Assembly: GCF_026016445.1 (NCBI RefSeq)
Contig: NZ_CP096147.1
Coordinates: 126,501-190,500, forward strand
Source of the DNA: Cognatishimia activa
GTDB taxonomy: Bacteria; Pseudomonadota; Alphaproteobacteria; Rhodobacterales; Rhodobacteraceae
Reading direction: 5' to 3'
DNA length: 64,000 nt
Of the stretch, positions 45,837 through 55,545 are shown in pieces (position 1 is the stretch's first letter; every line of letters starts with the position of its first letter). The notes under the pieces were generated by a model that was not told the origin of the DNA, did no database searches, and was given only the letters and a program-made list of their open reading frames with translations. A program made the position numbers and the translations under genes.

Positions 45837-46226
45837 CTAGCTTGATCCAACCAAGCCCCGCGCTTTTCGCCGCAAATGGCGTTCATAGATGATCCGGGCG
45901 ACGATGTGCTTATATCCCCAGCTCGCGATAGGGCGAACGATGGGCCAGCCCCCAATACGTGCGACCAATTGATACCGAGGCATTTGCGACCAAAGCGCGA
46001 GGAATGCATCCCAGCCCACGAGCAGCTTGTCATCATGAATGACGTGTAAAAGCCGCGTCGCCTGATCTTCGGTGACGCCCCAGTCAGATAGATCGATTTT
46101 GTTCAAATCTTCAAAGCCCAGCGGCAGGTTTTTGGTATCCGCATAGGCTTCATAATGGCACATTTCAGCGCTGCAGACCGGGCAGTCACCGTTATAAAGA
46201 GCGCGTGTTTTTGCGGGTCCACTCAT
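45837..46226 (-). CDS. DCC-family thiol-disulfide oxidoreductase-like protein
   Basis: 129 residues with the DCC/DUF393 pattern: NGDCPVCSAEMCHYEAYA at the N terminus with a CxxC pair, then KLLVGWDAFLALWSQMPRYQLVARIGGWPIVRPIASWGYKHIVARI. The typical family motif DG-CP-C is NGDCPVC here. Function is unknown, but the CxxC suggests a redox role; the family often lies near HTTM proteins, one of which is encoded at 27398. It is convergent with rplQ. Confidence 0.8.
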   Translation of the reverse strand: MSGPAKTRALYNGDCPVCSAEMCHYEAYADTKNLPLGFEDLNKIDLSDWGVTEDQATRLLHVIHDDKLLVGWDAFLALWSQMPRYQLVARIGGWPIVRPIASWGYKHIVARIIYERHLRRKARGLVGSS

Positions 46227-46394
46227 TTGAACATCCCTTTCATATCAAAGGTAATGCACCTGAGAGCTGGTGCAAGCACCTGCGGCGAATTGGTAAATAT
46301 GAGCCCTTGAATAAGTCAGCAATGCTGTCTATTTCTTGCAGTCAGGGAGGCCAAATATTTCGCGTATGTGTTGCGCTTTTAATCAGGCTTCGTC

Positions 46395-47012
46395 ATGTCC
46401 CGTTCCAGTTTTAAGCACCTGATTTCTTTCTATGACTTGCAGGGTCTGTGTTTTGGCATACTGTTAGCCTGCTTGGCTATGGTATTGCTCAAGGGGGCTG
46501 GTTTGGTCACGGGGCAAACAGCTGGCCTAGCGCTGCTGTTGTCTTACCTGACTCCTCTGGATTTTGGGTTGCTGTTCTTTTTGCTGACACTGCCATTTCT
46601 TCTGATGGGCTGGACGATGCGAGGAGCCGTTTTTGCGATGCGCACAGCCTTTGCAGTGATCAGCATTTCGGTTCTGGTGCCGTTCTTTAGCAAACATATT
46701 GAATTTGCATCCATCCACCCTTTAAGCGCAGCGATCTTTGGTGGTGTGACGGCTGGCATGGCTGTGATTGCTATGTTCCGCCACAATGCCTCTGCTGGCG
46801 GAATGACAGTTCTGGCGCTGCTAATTGAGCAAAGGATGGGGATCAAAACCGGATGGACCCAATTGAGCTTAGATTTCTTCATATTCGCTTGGTCTGCTTC
46901 GATTCTGTCCCCGGAAAATCTGATTTATTCTCTGATCGGTGCGATCACTATGAACCTGATGATTGCTTGGAACTTCAGAATTGAGCAAAGCGCCCCAAAA
47001 TCGGCAGCCTAA
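46395..47012 (+). CDS. YitT-family membrane protein
   Basis: 205 residues, five or six transmembrane helices. GAGLVTGQTAGLALLLSYLTPLDFGLLFFLLTLPFLLMGWTMRG matches the YitT (DUF161) pattern with its G-TGG-like repeat. Function is unproved; relatives are annotated as transporter-like. No strong ribosome binding site precedes ATG 46395. The gap to the next gene is 118 nt. Confidence 0.75.
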   Translation: MSRSSFKHLISFYDLQGLCFGILLACLAMVLLKGAGLVTGQTAGLALLLSYLTPLDFGLLFFLLTLPFLLMGWTMRGAVFAMRTAFAVISISVLVPFFSKHIEFASIHPLSAAIFGGVTAGMAVIAMFRHNASAGGMTVLALLIEQRMGIKTGWTQLSLDFFIFAWSASILSPENLIYSLIGAITMNLMIAWNFRIEQSAPKSAA

Positions 47013-47130
47013 ACTTTAGTTTAGCTAAGTAAACAGAGGGTTCCGGTGAACACAGGCTTGACCTGTTAGGCCTCAGTGGACAGTAGTAAGAGCAAATTTG
47101 CTCCGTACACTTCACCCCTGAGGACATTCG

Positions 47131-48456
47131 ATGCGCGTGAACCCGATTGGTCTTATTCTTACAGTTGTTGCGATCTTGCTGCCGATCATCTGGTTGCCTG
47201 GTTTGAAACACAAAGGAGATACCTTGGCGCTGTTCAGCCAGTACATGGGGATTGCGGCCTTGATCGCCATGGCGATCGTTCAGTTCATCTCGACGAGGTG
47301 GCGTCCGGTTGAATGGATTTTCGGCGGATTGGACCAAGGCTATGTCTTCCACAAATGGCTGGGTATCAGCGCGATGGCCTTCATTCTGATCCATGACACC
47401 ATTGATGCAGAGATGAACCATCTGGGTGGTCAGAACCTACTGGAAGAGCTTGCGGAAACACTGGGAGAGTTAAGCCTCTACGGTTTGTTGATCCTTGTGG
47501 TGATCACCATTGCTACCTTCATCCCCTATCACCTGTGGCGCTGGACCCACCGATTGATGGGCTTCTTCTTTCTTGCTGGGGCGGCGCACTACCTGTTCAT
47601 TTTGAAGCCGTTTCAGAATGGCGATCCGCTCGGGCTGTATACCTCGGCCTTTTGTGCCCTGGGCATCATCTGTTTCAGCTATCGCTTGCTGCCTGCGGGT
47701 ATGCGCCCGACAAAGCGGTATTCTGTGGAAAACACGGAGGTGACCGGCAACGTGCTCGCCGTGACGCTTAAGCCAGAGGGGAGCCCATTGCGATATCGTT
47801 CGGGTCAATTTGCCTTCGCGAGTTTTCAAGGCTCTGAACCGCATCCATTTACGATTTCAAAAGCGCCAAGCGACGATGGCAGCGTCCGGATGTCGATTGC
47901 ACGCTTGGGCGATTTCACCACCCGTTTGCATCGCAATCTGGAAGTTGGTTCCAGCGTCCGCCTCGAAGGCCCGTATGGCCATTTTGAACGTCGCAATAGC
48001 GGAGGCAAAGAATTGTGGATCGGCGCTGGCGTGGGTATTACCCCCTTCCTCGCATGGGCGAATGCGTTGAAGCCAGAAGATGACCACGCGCATTTGGTCT
48101 ACTGCGTGAAATCAGAAGCGGCTGCAGCACATTTGGATGAACTAAAAGCGCTGGCAGCAGAAAAGGCGAACCTTACGTTGCACATTCACAGTTCGACAAC
48201 TGATGGCCGCGCTGATGCCGACGGTCTTCTGAAAACCACGGGCGTAGATACGACAAAGCTTACCGTTGCATTCTGTGGCCCAAAGGCGATGCGACACGCA
48301 CTAAAGGATGGTTTCGCCAAAAACGGCGTGTCGGGTCGCAAGTTCAAATATGAAGAATTTGAAATTCGCACCGGTGTTGGTCTGAAGAAGCTGGCCAATA
48401 CGCTTTTCAATCGCGTCGCGCTCCCCGAGCAGATTAAGAAGCAAGTCAGCCGCTAG
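47131..48456 (+). CDS. Ferric-reductase-like transmembrane flavoprotein
   Basis: 441 residues. Residues ~1-195 form about six helices with histidines positioned for heme (FHKWLGISAM region, LIHDTID, HLWRWTHRLMGFFFLAGAAHYL). Residues ~210-440 are a ferredoxin-NADP reductase-type module: YRSGQFAFASFQGSEPHPFTISKAP for FAD and LWIGAGVGITPFLAW plus FCGPKAM for NAD(P)H. It lacks a C-terminal 2Fe-2S ferredoxin. It would pass electrons from NAD(P)H across the inner membrane; acceptor unknown. ATG 47131 is 118 nt after the YitT gene. Confidence 0.83.
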   Translation: MRVNPIGLILTVVAILLPIIWLPGLKHKGDTLALFSQYMGIAALIAMAIVQFISTRWRPVEWIFGGLDQGYVFHKWLGISAMAFILIHDTIDAEMNHLGGQNLLEELAETLGELSLYGLLILVVITIATFIPYHLWRWTHRLMGFFFLAGAAHYLFILKPFQNGDPLGLYTSAFCALGIICFSYRLLPAGMRPTKRYSVENTEVTGNVLAVTLKPEGSPLRYRSGQFAFASFQGSEPHPFTISKAPSDDGSVRMSIARLGDFTTRLHRNLEVGSSVRLEGPYGHFERRNSGGKELWIGAGVGITPFLAWANALKPEDDHAHLVYCVKSEAAAAHLDELKALAAEKANLTLHIHSSTTDGRADADGLLKTTGVDTTKLTVAFCGPKAMRHALKDGFAKNGVSGRKFKYEEFEIRTGVGLKKLANTLFNRVALPEQIKKQVSR

Positions 48457-48567
48457 CCGTTGACCTACATTTGAAACACAACGGAGTGATGGGCTGTGCC
48501 CTTTACTCCGCTTGCATTCTAGTCCTTCGCTTCGCATATCGATGGTTTGAACGATTTCGGAGATTTC

Positions 48568-49950
48568 ATGTTACGTGCTGCCCTGACCGCCGCAACTCTG
48601 ACTTTGGCAAGCCTTGTGCAGGCCGAGACCAAAGTTCCCACAAGCCAAGCAGAAATTTCATTGGGTTTCGCCCCGTTGGTCAAAGAGGCAGCGCCTGCTG
48701 TTGTGAACATCTACGCCAAGCGCTTAGTGGCTGTGCGCGAAAGCCCATTTCAGGGTGACCCGTTCTTTCAAAACCTGTTCCGCGACTTCGGAACATCGCG
48801 ACCTCAAGTACAGAATTCATTGGGGTCAGGGGTCATTCTATCCGCTGATGGGATCGTTGTTTCAAATTACCACGTCGTAGGCATGGCCACGGATATTCGT
48901 GTTGTTCTGAATGATCGTCGCGAATTCACAGCAAGTGTGCTGTTGGCTGATGAGGCCAATGATCTGGCCATTCTTCAGCTCAACGAGCCTGAATCCATGC
49001 CCTACTTGCCGCTGCGCGACAGTGACAGCGTTGAGGTAGGGGAGTTGGTCCTGGCCATCGGCAACCCGTTTGGCGTCGGGCAGACAGTTTCTAGTGGTAT
49101 TGTATCTGGTTTGGCCCGCACCGGAGCTGCTGCAGGCACGGGACAGGGATATTTCATCCAAACGGACGCTCCAATTAACCCTGGCAACTCTGGAGGTGCG
49201 CTGATTGATGTGAATGGCGACCTCATCGGCGTTAACACACGTATTTTAACCCGGTCGGGTGGCAGCAACGGCATCGGTTTTGCGATCCCTGCAAACCTCG
49301 TTGCCGCATTTGTGGATCAAGCAAAGGCGGGCAATAAGCGATTTGAAAAGCCATGGGCCGGGGCAACAGGACAACCTGTTGATGCTGATATAGCCGAGAG
49401 CCTTGGGTTCTCACGCCCAGGAGGCATCCTGATCTCTGCGTTGCACCCTGAAAGCCCTTTTCTTGCTGCAGGGATTGCGCCCGGAGACGTTATCCTGGCC
49501 GTTGACGGGCAACCCATCACCAGTGGCGCTGAAATGATCTTTCGCATGTCTGTCGCGGGGTTGGGCGGTACGGCCGAAATCTCAGGAATTATTGGTGGAC
49601 AACCAGACAAAGTGGAAGTTGCATTGATTGCGCCGCCGGAAGTGCCAAGCCGCGACACAGTTGTGACCTCACGCCGGTCAGTGTTGCCGGGGGTGGTGGT
49701 TTCCAACCTGAACCCAGCGCTCATTGCGGAACTCGGATTGCCGCTAAAAGAGGAGGGCGTGGTTGTTGAAGAACTGGGAGAGTTTGGTTCGCAGGTAGGG
49801 TTGCGTGTGGGAGATATTCTCTTAGCGGTCGACAATACACGTATCGAGGAACCAAAAAACGTCGAGGAGGCCCTTCAGGCGGCGTCAAGACGTGTCAGTA
49901 TTACGGTCGAACGTGGCTCGCGTCGGGTGACTTTGCGCTTTAGACTGTAA
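48568..49950 (+). CDS. DegP/DegQ-type periplasmic serine protease
   Basis: 460 residues. MLRAALTAATLTLASLVQAE is a signal peptide; the catalytic triad is H102 (SNYHVV), D132 (ANDLAIL) and S208 (PGNSGGAL). Two PDZ domains follow at ~260-360 and ~375-455. The frame is open to 48547, but GGAGATTTC directly precedes ATG 48568. It degrades or chaperones misfolded envelope proteins. Only 2 nt separate it from the RarA gene, so the two are co-transcribed. Confidence 0.93.
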   Translation: MLRAALTAATLTLASLVQAETKVPTSQAEISLGFAPLVKEAAPAVVNIYAKRLVAVRESPFQGDPFFQNLFRDFGTSRPQVQNSLGSGVILSADGIVVSNYHVVGMATDIRVVLNDRREFTASVLLADEANDLAILQLNEPESMPYLPLRDSDSVEVGELVLAIGNPFGVGQTVSSGIVSGLARTGAAAGTGQGYFIQTDAPINPGNSGGALIDVNGDLIGVNTRILTRSGGSNGIGFAIPANLVAAFVDQAKAGNKRFEKPWAGATGQPVDADIAESLGFSRPGGILISALHPESPFLAAGIAPGDVILAVDGQPITSGAEMIFRMSVAGLGGTAEISGIIGGQPDKVEVALIAPPEVPSRDTVVTSRRSVLPGVVVSNLNPALIAELGLPLKEEGVVVEELGEFGSQVGLRVGDILLAVDNTRIEEPKNVEEALQAASRRVSITVERGSRRVTLRFRL

Positions 49951-49952
49951 GC

Positions 49953-51272
49953 ATGAGTGATCTATTCGGAGATACGTCGCCAACTACGGCGGCGGATAAT
50001 GCACCACGGCCATTGGCTGATCGACTGCGTCCACAATCTTTGGCGGATGTGATTGGGCAATCCCAAGTTTTAGGGCCTGAAGCACCATTAGGGGTGATGC
50101 TGTCTTCGGGGTCGCTGAGTTCATTGATATTCTGGGGGCCACCCGGAGTTGGTAAAACCACCATCGCGCGGCTTTTGGCGCGGGAAACCGATCTACATTT
50201 TGTCCAGATTAGCGCGATCTTCACAGGGGTGCCGGATCTCAAGAAAGTCTTTGAGGCTGCGAAAATCCGGCGTCAGAACGGTCAGGGGACTTTGCTGTTC
50301 GTTGACGAAATCCATCGCTTTAATAAAGCACAACAGGATGGGTTTTTGCCGCACATGGAAGACGGCACCATCTTGCTCGTAGGGGCGACAACCGAAAATC
50401 CCAGCTTTGAGTTGAACGCTGCGGTGCTGAGCCGGGCGCAGGTTTTGGTTTTGGAGCGGTTGTCGACTGAGGAGCTGGAGCGTTTGATGACGCGCGCAGA
50501 AGTCGAATTAGATGTGACATTGCCATTGGATGTCGCCGCGCGTGCCGCTCTTTTGGAAATGGCGGACGGTGACGGCCGTGCGTTGCTAAATTTGATTGAG
50601 CAGGTTGCGGCCTGGAAGACGGATGCCGACCTGACGCCAGATCAGCTGTCAAAACGGCTGATGAAGCGGGCTGCAAAATACGACAAATCGGGCGAAGAAC
50701 ATTACAACCTGATTTCCGCTCTGCATAAATCGGTGCGTGGATCCGATCCAGACGCAGCACTTTATTGGTTCGCACGCATGCTTGAAGGGGGGGAGGACCC
50801 TCGGTTTCTAGCCCGTCGCATCACACGAATGGCCGTGGAAGACATCGGGCTTGCTGATCCGCAGGCGCAGGCCGTCTGTTTGCAGAGCTGGGAGACCTAT
50901 GAGCGCTTGGGCTCGCCAGAAGGGGAACTCGCTCTAGCGCAGGCTTTGGTCTATCTCGCGCTCGCTCCGAAATCGAATGGGGTCTATGTGGCCTACAAGG
51001 CTGCTCGGCGGGGGGCGAAGAAAACCGGATCAGAGATGCCCCCGAAACACATCCTGAACGCGCCCACGCGTTTGATGGAAGATCAGGGCTATGGGTCAGG
51101 CTATGCCTATGATCACGATGCCGAAGATGGGTTTTCTGGGCAGAACTATTTTCCCGATGGGATGGAGCGGCCTGAATACTATGCACCCGTTGAGCGCGGG
51201 TTTGAGCGCGATCTTAAGAAACGGGTCGAATATTTCGCGAAGCTACGCGCCAAGCGGAATGGAAGCACTTAG
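49953..51272 (+). CDS. rarA: Replication-associated recombination protein A
   Basis: 439 residues, an AAA+ ATPase of the RarA/MgsA family: Walker A GPPGVGKTT, Walker B LFVDEIHRFNKAQQD, and the C-terminal LYWFARMLEGGEDPRFLARRI and YLALAPKSNGVYVAYKAA blocks that form the tetramerisation region. It acts at stalled replication forks. It starts two bases after the DegP/Q stop. No terminator was seen after it before crcB. Confidence 0.94.
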   Translation: MSDLFGDTSPTTAADNAPRPLADRLRPQSLADVIGQSQVLGPEAPLGVMLSSGSLSSLIFWGPPGVGKTTIARLLARETDLHFVQISAIFTGVPDLKKVFEAAKIRRQNGQGTLLFVDEIHRFNKAQQDGFLPHMEDGTILLVGATTENPSFELNAAVLSRAQVLVLERLSTEELERLMTRAEVELDVTLPLDVAARAALLEMADGDGRALLNLIEQVAAWKTDADLTPDQLSKRLMKRAAKYDKSGEEHYNLISALHKSVRGSDPDAALYWFARMLEGGEDPRFLARRITRMAVEDIGLADPQAQAVCLQSWETYERLGSPEGELALAQALVYLALAPKSNGVYVAYKAARRGAKKTGSEMPPKHILNAPTRLMEDQGYGSGYAYDHDAEDGFSGQNYFPDGMERPEYYAPVERGFERDLKKRVEYFAKLRAKRNGST

Positions 51273-51382
51273 GGGCTTTGCCCCTTTGGCGTTGAAGCGC
51301 CATTCACCCCAAGGTATTTGCACAAAGAGAAGCATAGGGCGTTTCGCTTGACAAAGGCGCGGGCGCGGGTGAGAGACAGCCG

Positions 51383-51760
51383 ATGTTTTTGAACCTTTTA
51401 TATGTGGCCTTTGGCGGTGCCATGGGTGCTGTTTTGCGCTATGCGACGGGCCTTGGTGTTTTGCGCCTTGTGGGTCCGGGCTTCCCGATGGCGATCATCA
51501 CTGTGAATATAATTGGTTCATTTTTGATGGGTGTCTTTGTGGTTATGGCGGCTAAGCGAGGGTTGACGCACCTCAGCCCGTTGATCATGACCGGATTTTT
51601 AGGTGGCTTTACCACCTTCTCGGCCTTTTCGCTGGAGACGGTGACTTTGGTTGAGCGTGGGGAAGGCGGGGCCGCATTGGTCTATGTATTGATCTCGGTG
51701 GTGGGGTCAATTTTGGCATTGGCGCTGGGCCTTTGGCTGGCGCGGGGGATTTGGGCATGA
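51383..51760 (+). CDS. crcB: Fluoride exporter CrcB
   Basis: 125 residues, four transmembrane helices. GAMGAVLRYATGLGVLRL, NIIGSFLMGVFVV and the signature GGFTTFSAFSLETV are those of the Fluc/CrcB fluoride channel, which works as an antiparallel dimer. No fluoride riboswitch was found in the 110 nt upstream. Its stop overlaps the next start (ATGA at 51757-51760). Confidence 0.92.
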   Translation: MFLNLLYVAFGGAMGAVLRYATGLGVLRLVGPGFPMAIITVNIIGSFLMGVFVVMAAKRGLTHLSPLIMTGFLGGFTTFSAFSLETVTLVERGEGGAALVYVLISVVGSILALALGLWLARGIWA

Positions 51761-52803
51761 GCGGCGTACAGAATATCACGATTTCGGCGGATGATGCAGA
51801 GATGCGTCTGGATCGTTGGCTGAAGGCGCGGTTTCCGCAGCTAAACCAGATCCGCATCGAAAAGATGTGCCGCAAAGGTGAGTTGCGTGTCGATGGTGGG
51901 CGCGTGAAACCTGCTACGCGTCTGGCTGAGGGACAGAATGTGCGCGTTCCGCCATTGCCGGATAAGGCGCCGGAGCCGAGCGAACGCGGTGCTGCGAAGG
52001 TTTCTGCGGCGGATGAAAAGCTGATCCGCTCCTGCGTTATCTACCGAGATGATCATCTGATTATTCTGAATAAGCCCGCAGGCTTGCCCACACAGGGTGG
52101 GAGTAAGCAGACCCGCCACGTGGATGGGCTGAGTGAAGCGCTGAAGTTTGGCTATGAAGAAAAGCCGCGGCTGGTGCATCGCCTGGACAAAGACACATCC
52201 GGCGTTCTGGTTCTTGCCCGCACACGCAAGATGGCCTCTGAATTGACCACTGCCTTCCGTCATCACGCAACACGCAAAATCTATTGGGCTGTCGTGGCGG
52301 GTGTGCCGACGCCTTATCTGGGTGAGATCAAATATGGTTTGGTGAAAGCGCCGGGTCACGGGCGTCGTGGTGAAGGTGAAAAGATGATTGCCGTACATCC
52401 ACGTGATGTGGCTGATACGCCGGGGGCGAAGCGCGCTATCACTCAATACGCTACGCTCTACCGCGTCGCGAGCCGCGCTGCTTGGGTGGCGATGGAGCCG
52501 ATCACAGGTCGGACGCATCAGCTGCGTGCTCATATGGCAGAGATCGGGCATCCGATTATCGGAGACGGGAAATACGGTGGTTCTGGTCAAGAGAACCTTG
52601 GTGATGGTTGGGGTGCGCAACTGGGCGGAATTATTTCCAAAAAGCTGCACCTGCACGCGCGCACAATCAGTTTTGAGCATCCAGCGACGAAGCAGATCCT
52701 AACCATTCATGCACCATTGCCAGAACATATTGCCCATACGTTTGAAACCTTTGACTGGACGCCAGATATGGCGGCTGAAGACCCCTTTGAGGAACTGCAA
52801 TGA
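51757..52803 (+). CDS. RluC/RluD-type 23S rRNA pseudouridine synthase
   Basis: 348 residues from ATG 51757, which overlaps the crcB stop by 4 nt; the frame is open to 51733. An S4 RNA-binding domain (MRLDRWLKARFPQLNQIRIEKMCRKGELRVDG) is at residues ~14-65, then the catalytic domain with HRLDKDTSGVLVLAR, whose aspartate D144 is the catalytic residue. The length and S4 domain fit RluC or RluD; which uridines are modified is not decided. It overlaps the HAD gene by 4 nt. Confidence 0.9.
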   Translation: MSGVQNITISADDAEMRLDRWLKARFPQLNQIRIEKMCRKGELRVDGGRVKPATRLAEGQNVRVPPLPDKAPEPSERGAAKVSAADEKLIRSCVIYRDDHLIILNKPAGLPTQGGSKQTRHVDGLSEALKFGYEEKPRLVHRLDKDTSGVLVLARTRKMASELTTAFRHHATRKIYWAVVAGVPTPYLGEIKYGLVKAPGHGRRGEGEKMIAVHPRDVADTPGAKRAITQYATLYRVASRAAWVAMEPITGRTHQLRAHMAEIGHPIIGDGKYGGSGQENLGDGWGAQLGGIISKKLHLHARTISFEHPATKQILTIHAPLPEHIAHTFETFDWTPDMAAEDPFEELQ

Positions 52804-53471
52804 CGGATTTGCGTCTTGTAGTGTTTGATGTCGACGGTACACTTGTTGATAGTCAGAGCCATATTATGGCGGCTATGTCTGAGGCCTTTCGCGTGCAGGG
52901 GTTGGAGCTTCCAGATCGTGAGGCCATCTTAGGACTGGTTGGCTTGTCCCTGGATGTGTTGATGCCGCGACTGGCACCCGATCACGGTGCCGATATCCAT
53001 GCGGCCTTGGTGCAGGGCTACAAAGACGCTTTTGTCACCATTCGCCAAGATCAGCCTGCGGCTGCGCATACACCACTATTTCCCGGCGCTCAGGATGTGT
53101 TGGATCAATTGCATGCGGTGCCAGAGACCCTTTTGGGCGTGGCGACGGGAAAATCACGACGCGGGTTGGATAAGGTGCTGGAGGCCCATGAACTGACGAA
53201 GCGTTTTGTGACCGAGCAGGTGGCGGATCATCATCCATCAAAACCGCATCCAGCCATGTTGCAGGCCTGTTTGGCGGAGACCGGGATTGCGCCTGCGCGC
53301 GCTGTGATGGTTGGAGACACGAGCTTTGACATGGAGATGGCGAAGGCCGCTGGCTTCTATGCGGTGGGCGTCAGCTGGGGCTATCATGAGCGCGCGGAAC
53401 TCGGTGCTGCGGATGTGGTCATTGATCACTTTGAAGAATTGCACGATGTGCTGAAAGATTATTGGGGATAG
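52800..53471 (+). CDS. HAD-superfamily phosphatase (phosphoglycolate-like)
   Basis: 223 residues. VFDVDGTLVDSQSHIMAAM carries the nucleophile aspartate D9 and the DxD pair; GVATGKSRRGLDKVL is motif II; DTSFDMEMAKAAGFYAVGVSWGYH is motif IV. The cap is the small helical type of phosphoglycolate phosphatase and pyrophosphatase-like members. Substrate not fixed. Overlaps the pseudouridine synthase by 4 nt and precedes the ATP12 gene by 2 nt. Confidence 0.88.
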   Translation: MTDLRLVVFDVDGTLVDSQSHIMAAMSEAFRVQGLELPDREAILGLVGLSLDVLMPRLAPDHGADIHAALVQGYKDAFVTIRQDQPAAAHTPLFPGAQDVLDQLHAVPETLLGVATGKSRRGLDKVLEAHELTKRFVTEQVADHHPSKPHPAMLQACLAETGIAPARAVMVGDTSFDMEMAKAAGFYAVGVSWGYHERAELGAADVVIDHFEELHDVLKDYWG

Positions 53472-53473
53472 GC

Positions 53474-54187
53474 ATGGCCGGCTGGAATACCAAACGAAAA
53501 TTCTGGAAAGAGACATCTGTTTCGCAAGGAGAAGATGGTTTCGCGGTTTTGCTGGACGGACGGGGTCTGAAAACGCCTGCTAAGACACCGGTTGTGGTGC
53601 CGACTGAAACAATCGCTCAAGCCATCGCGGCTGAGTGGGATGTGCAAGTTGAAGAGATCGATCCGCTGACTATGCCCGTCACGCGCTGGGCAAATGCGGC
53701 ACTTGATAAAGTGGCGCTGCAACATGCCGAGGTTGCCGATATGCTGGCGGAATATGGCGGTACGGACCTTTTGTGTTACCGCGCTGATAACCCTCAAGAA
53801 TTGGTAAATCGACAAGCCGAGCTCTGGGATCCGGTTTTGGATTGGGCTGCTGAAACTTTGGGCGCGCGCCTGGTTCCAGTGCAAGGGGTCATGTTTCAGT
53901 CCCAGGACGATAGCGCTTTGGAGCACTTGCGGACACGGGTACATGGCTTCTCCAACTTTGAAATGTCGGCTTTCCATGACCTGGTGTCGCTTTCCGGTTC
54001 GCTGATTCTCGGATTCGCTGCAGTCGAAAATTTGAGACCAATTGACGAGCTTTGGGCGCTTTCAAGGGTCGATGAGCTTTGGCAAGAAGAACAATGGGGA
54101 CGCGATGAAGAGGCTCATGAACTCGCCGAAATCAAGAAAGCAGCCTTTGTCCAAGCCCACAAGAACTTCAATTTGTGTTTTAATTAA
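53474..54187 (+). CDS. ATP12-family F1-ATPase assembly chaperone
   Basis: 237 residues beginning MAGWNTKRKFWKETSV; KRFWK is a typical family start. VLLDGRGLKTPAKTPVVVPTETIAQAIAAEWDVQVEEIDPLTMPVTRWANAALDKV is the diagnostic N-terminal domain. In mitochondria Atp12 chaperones the F1 alpha subunit; alphaproteobacterial homologues are thought to do the same. The frame runs upstream to 53462, but ATG 53474 has GGGGATAGGC before it. It is the last gene of a five-gene run from rarA or crcB. Confidence 0.88.
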   Translation: MAGWNTKRKFWKETSVSQGEDGFAVLLDGRGLKTPAKTPVVVPTETIAQAIAAEWDVQVEEIDPLTMPVTRWANAALDKVALQHAEVADMLAEYGGTDLLCYRADNPQELVNRQAELWDPVLDWAAETLGARLVPVQGVMFQSQDDSALEHLRTRVHGFSNFEMSAFHDLVSLSGSLILGFAAVENLRPIDELWALSRVDELWQEEQWGRDEEAHELAEIKKAAFVQAHKNFNLCFN

Positions 54188-54396
54188 AAAGAGTTAAGGC
54201 GAATCTGCATGGTTTGTAGACGCCATTTAACTTATTGATCAAAATCCCTGATCCACCCCTTGACCTTTTTTGATGTTTCAAAGCAAACTGGATTGCGCTG
54301 ATGGGGGCGAGACCCGACTTCAGCATTAAAAATGCCGATCGATAAAGATCGGTGCTCTGCTCCCAACGCGGGGCGGCAACTCAGGAAGAGGTAAAT

Positions 54397-55413
54397 ATGA
54401 AAAAATCCGTAATCTTTGGCGCGGCGACACTTGCTTGCATGTCTGCAGTCGCGGCCACAGCCGGTACCGTTGATGATGTAAAAGCACGCGGCAAACTGAA
54501 CTGTGGTGTGGCGTCAGGTCTGGTTGGTTTTGCGACCCCAGATGCAAACGGCGAATGGGGTGGCTTCGACGTGGCGGTCTGCCGCGCGGTTGCAGCTGCT
54601 GTTCTTGGTGACCCTAAGGCGGTTGAGTTCGTTCCAACCACCGGTAAAACACGCTTCACCGCTCTGGCTTCTGGCGAGATCGATATGCTGGCGCGTAACA
54701 CCACATGGACATTCTCCCGTGACGTTGACCTGAAGTTCACCTTTGTTGGTGTGAACTATTATGACGGTCAGGGCTTCATGGTTCCAAAAGAACTGGGCGT
54801 TTCCTCTGCGAAAGAGCTGGATGGCGCAACTGTATGTATCCAAACTGGTACAACAACAGAACTGAACCTGGCGGACTTCTTCCGCACAAACGGTATCAGC
54901 TATGAGCCAGTTCCGATCGAGACCAATGCTGAAGCACAGCAGCAGTATCTCGCAGGTGCGTGTGACGTTTACACAACCGACGCATCCGGCCTTGCAGCGA
55001 CACGTGCAGCGTTTGAAAACCCAGATGAGCACGCGGTTCTGCCAGAGATCATCTCTAAAGAGCCACTGGGCCCACTGGTGCGTCACGGCGACAACGAGTG
55101 GGGCGACATCGTTCGCTGGACTCTGAACGCTCTGATCACAGCTGAAGAGCTGGGTGTGACATCTGCAAACGTCGCAGAGCTGTCCGCAGGTACAAACAAC
55201 CCTGAAATCAACCGTCTGCTGGGTTCCGAAGGTTCCCTGGGCGAGATGCTGGGTCTGTCTGCTGACTGGGCGAAAAGCGCTATCATGGCGGGTGGTAACT
55301 ACGGCGAAGTGTTCGAAAAGAACATCGGCGAGAACACCCCAATCGGCCTGGCGCGTGGTCTGAACGCTCAGTACACCGATGGTGGTCTGATCTACTCTCC
55401 ACCATTCCGCTAA
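54397..55413 (+). CDS. aapJ: General L-amino-acid ABC transporter, periplasmic binding protein
   Basis: 338 residues from ATG 54397, with MKKSVIFGAATLACMSAVAATAG as signal peptide. Body blocks such as LNCGVASGLVGFATPDANGEWGGFDVAVCRAVAAAV and LVRHGDNEWGDIVRWTLNALI are those of the AapJ/BztA group. Highly biased codons, like those of ribosomal genes, point to very high expression. The 209-nt upstream region holds a CCGATC/GATCGG hairpin (54335-54352). A terminator-like hairpin after the gene should give more AapJ than permease. Confidence 0.93.
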   Translation: MKKSVIFGAATLACMSAVAATAGTVDDVKARGKLNCGVASGLVGFATPDANGEWGGFDVAVCRAVAAAVLGDPKAVEFVPTTGKTRFTALASGEIDMLARNTTWTFSRDVDLKFTFVGVNYYDGQGFMVPKELGVSSAKELDGATVCIQTGTTTELNLADFFRTNGISYEPVPIETNAEAQQQYLAGACDVYTTDASGLAATRAAFENPDEHAVLPEIISKEPLGPLVRHGDNEWGDIVRWTLNALITAEELGVTSANVAELSAGTNNPEINRLLGSEGSLGEMLGLSADWAKSAIMAGGNYGEVFEKNIGENTPIGLARGLNAQYTDGGLIYSPPFR

Positions 55414-55428
55414 GAACTTAATGGCCTA

Positions 55429-55460
55429 GGGCGCGAGACTTCTCGCGCCCTTCGCTTTTT
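55429..55460 (+). terminator. Partial terminator between aapJ and aapQ
   Basis: GGGCGCGAG pairs with CTCGCGCCC (ACTT loop), followed by TTCGCTTTTTATT. The stem is strong, but the T-run is interrupted; read-through to aapQ is expected. Confidence 0.75.
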
Positions 55461-55545
55461 ATTCGGTACGAATAACGTGGTCTGACCTCAGAGAATGCGC
55501 AGCAAATAGCGCTGAGGAGCAGATCAAAAACGGGGAACATCCTTA

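Noticed and set aside
51273..51382. Possible fluoride riboswitch upstream of crcB.
   Set aside because: The conserved pseudoknot elements of the fluoride aptamer could not be found; crcB is instead preceded by ordinary sequence and follows rarA closely.
54237..54300. Sigma70 promoter for aapJ using TTGACC near 54264.
   Set aside because: No acceptable -10 hexamer lies 16-18 bp downstream. The operon may use another sigma factor or an activator-dependent promoter, so no promoter was annotated.
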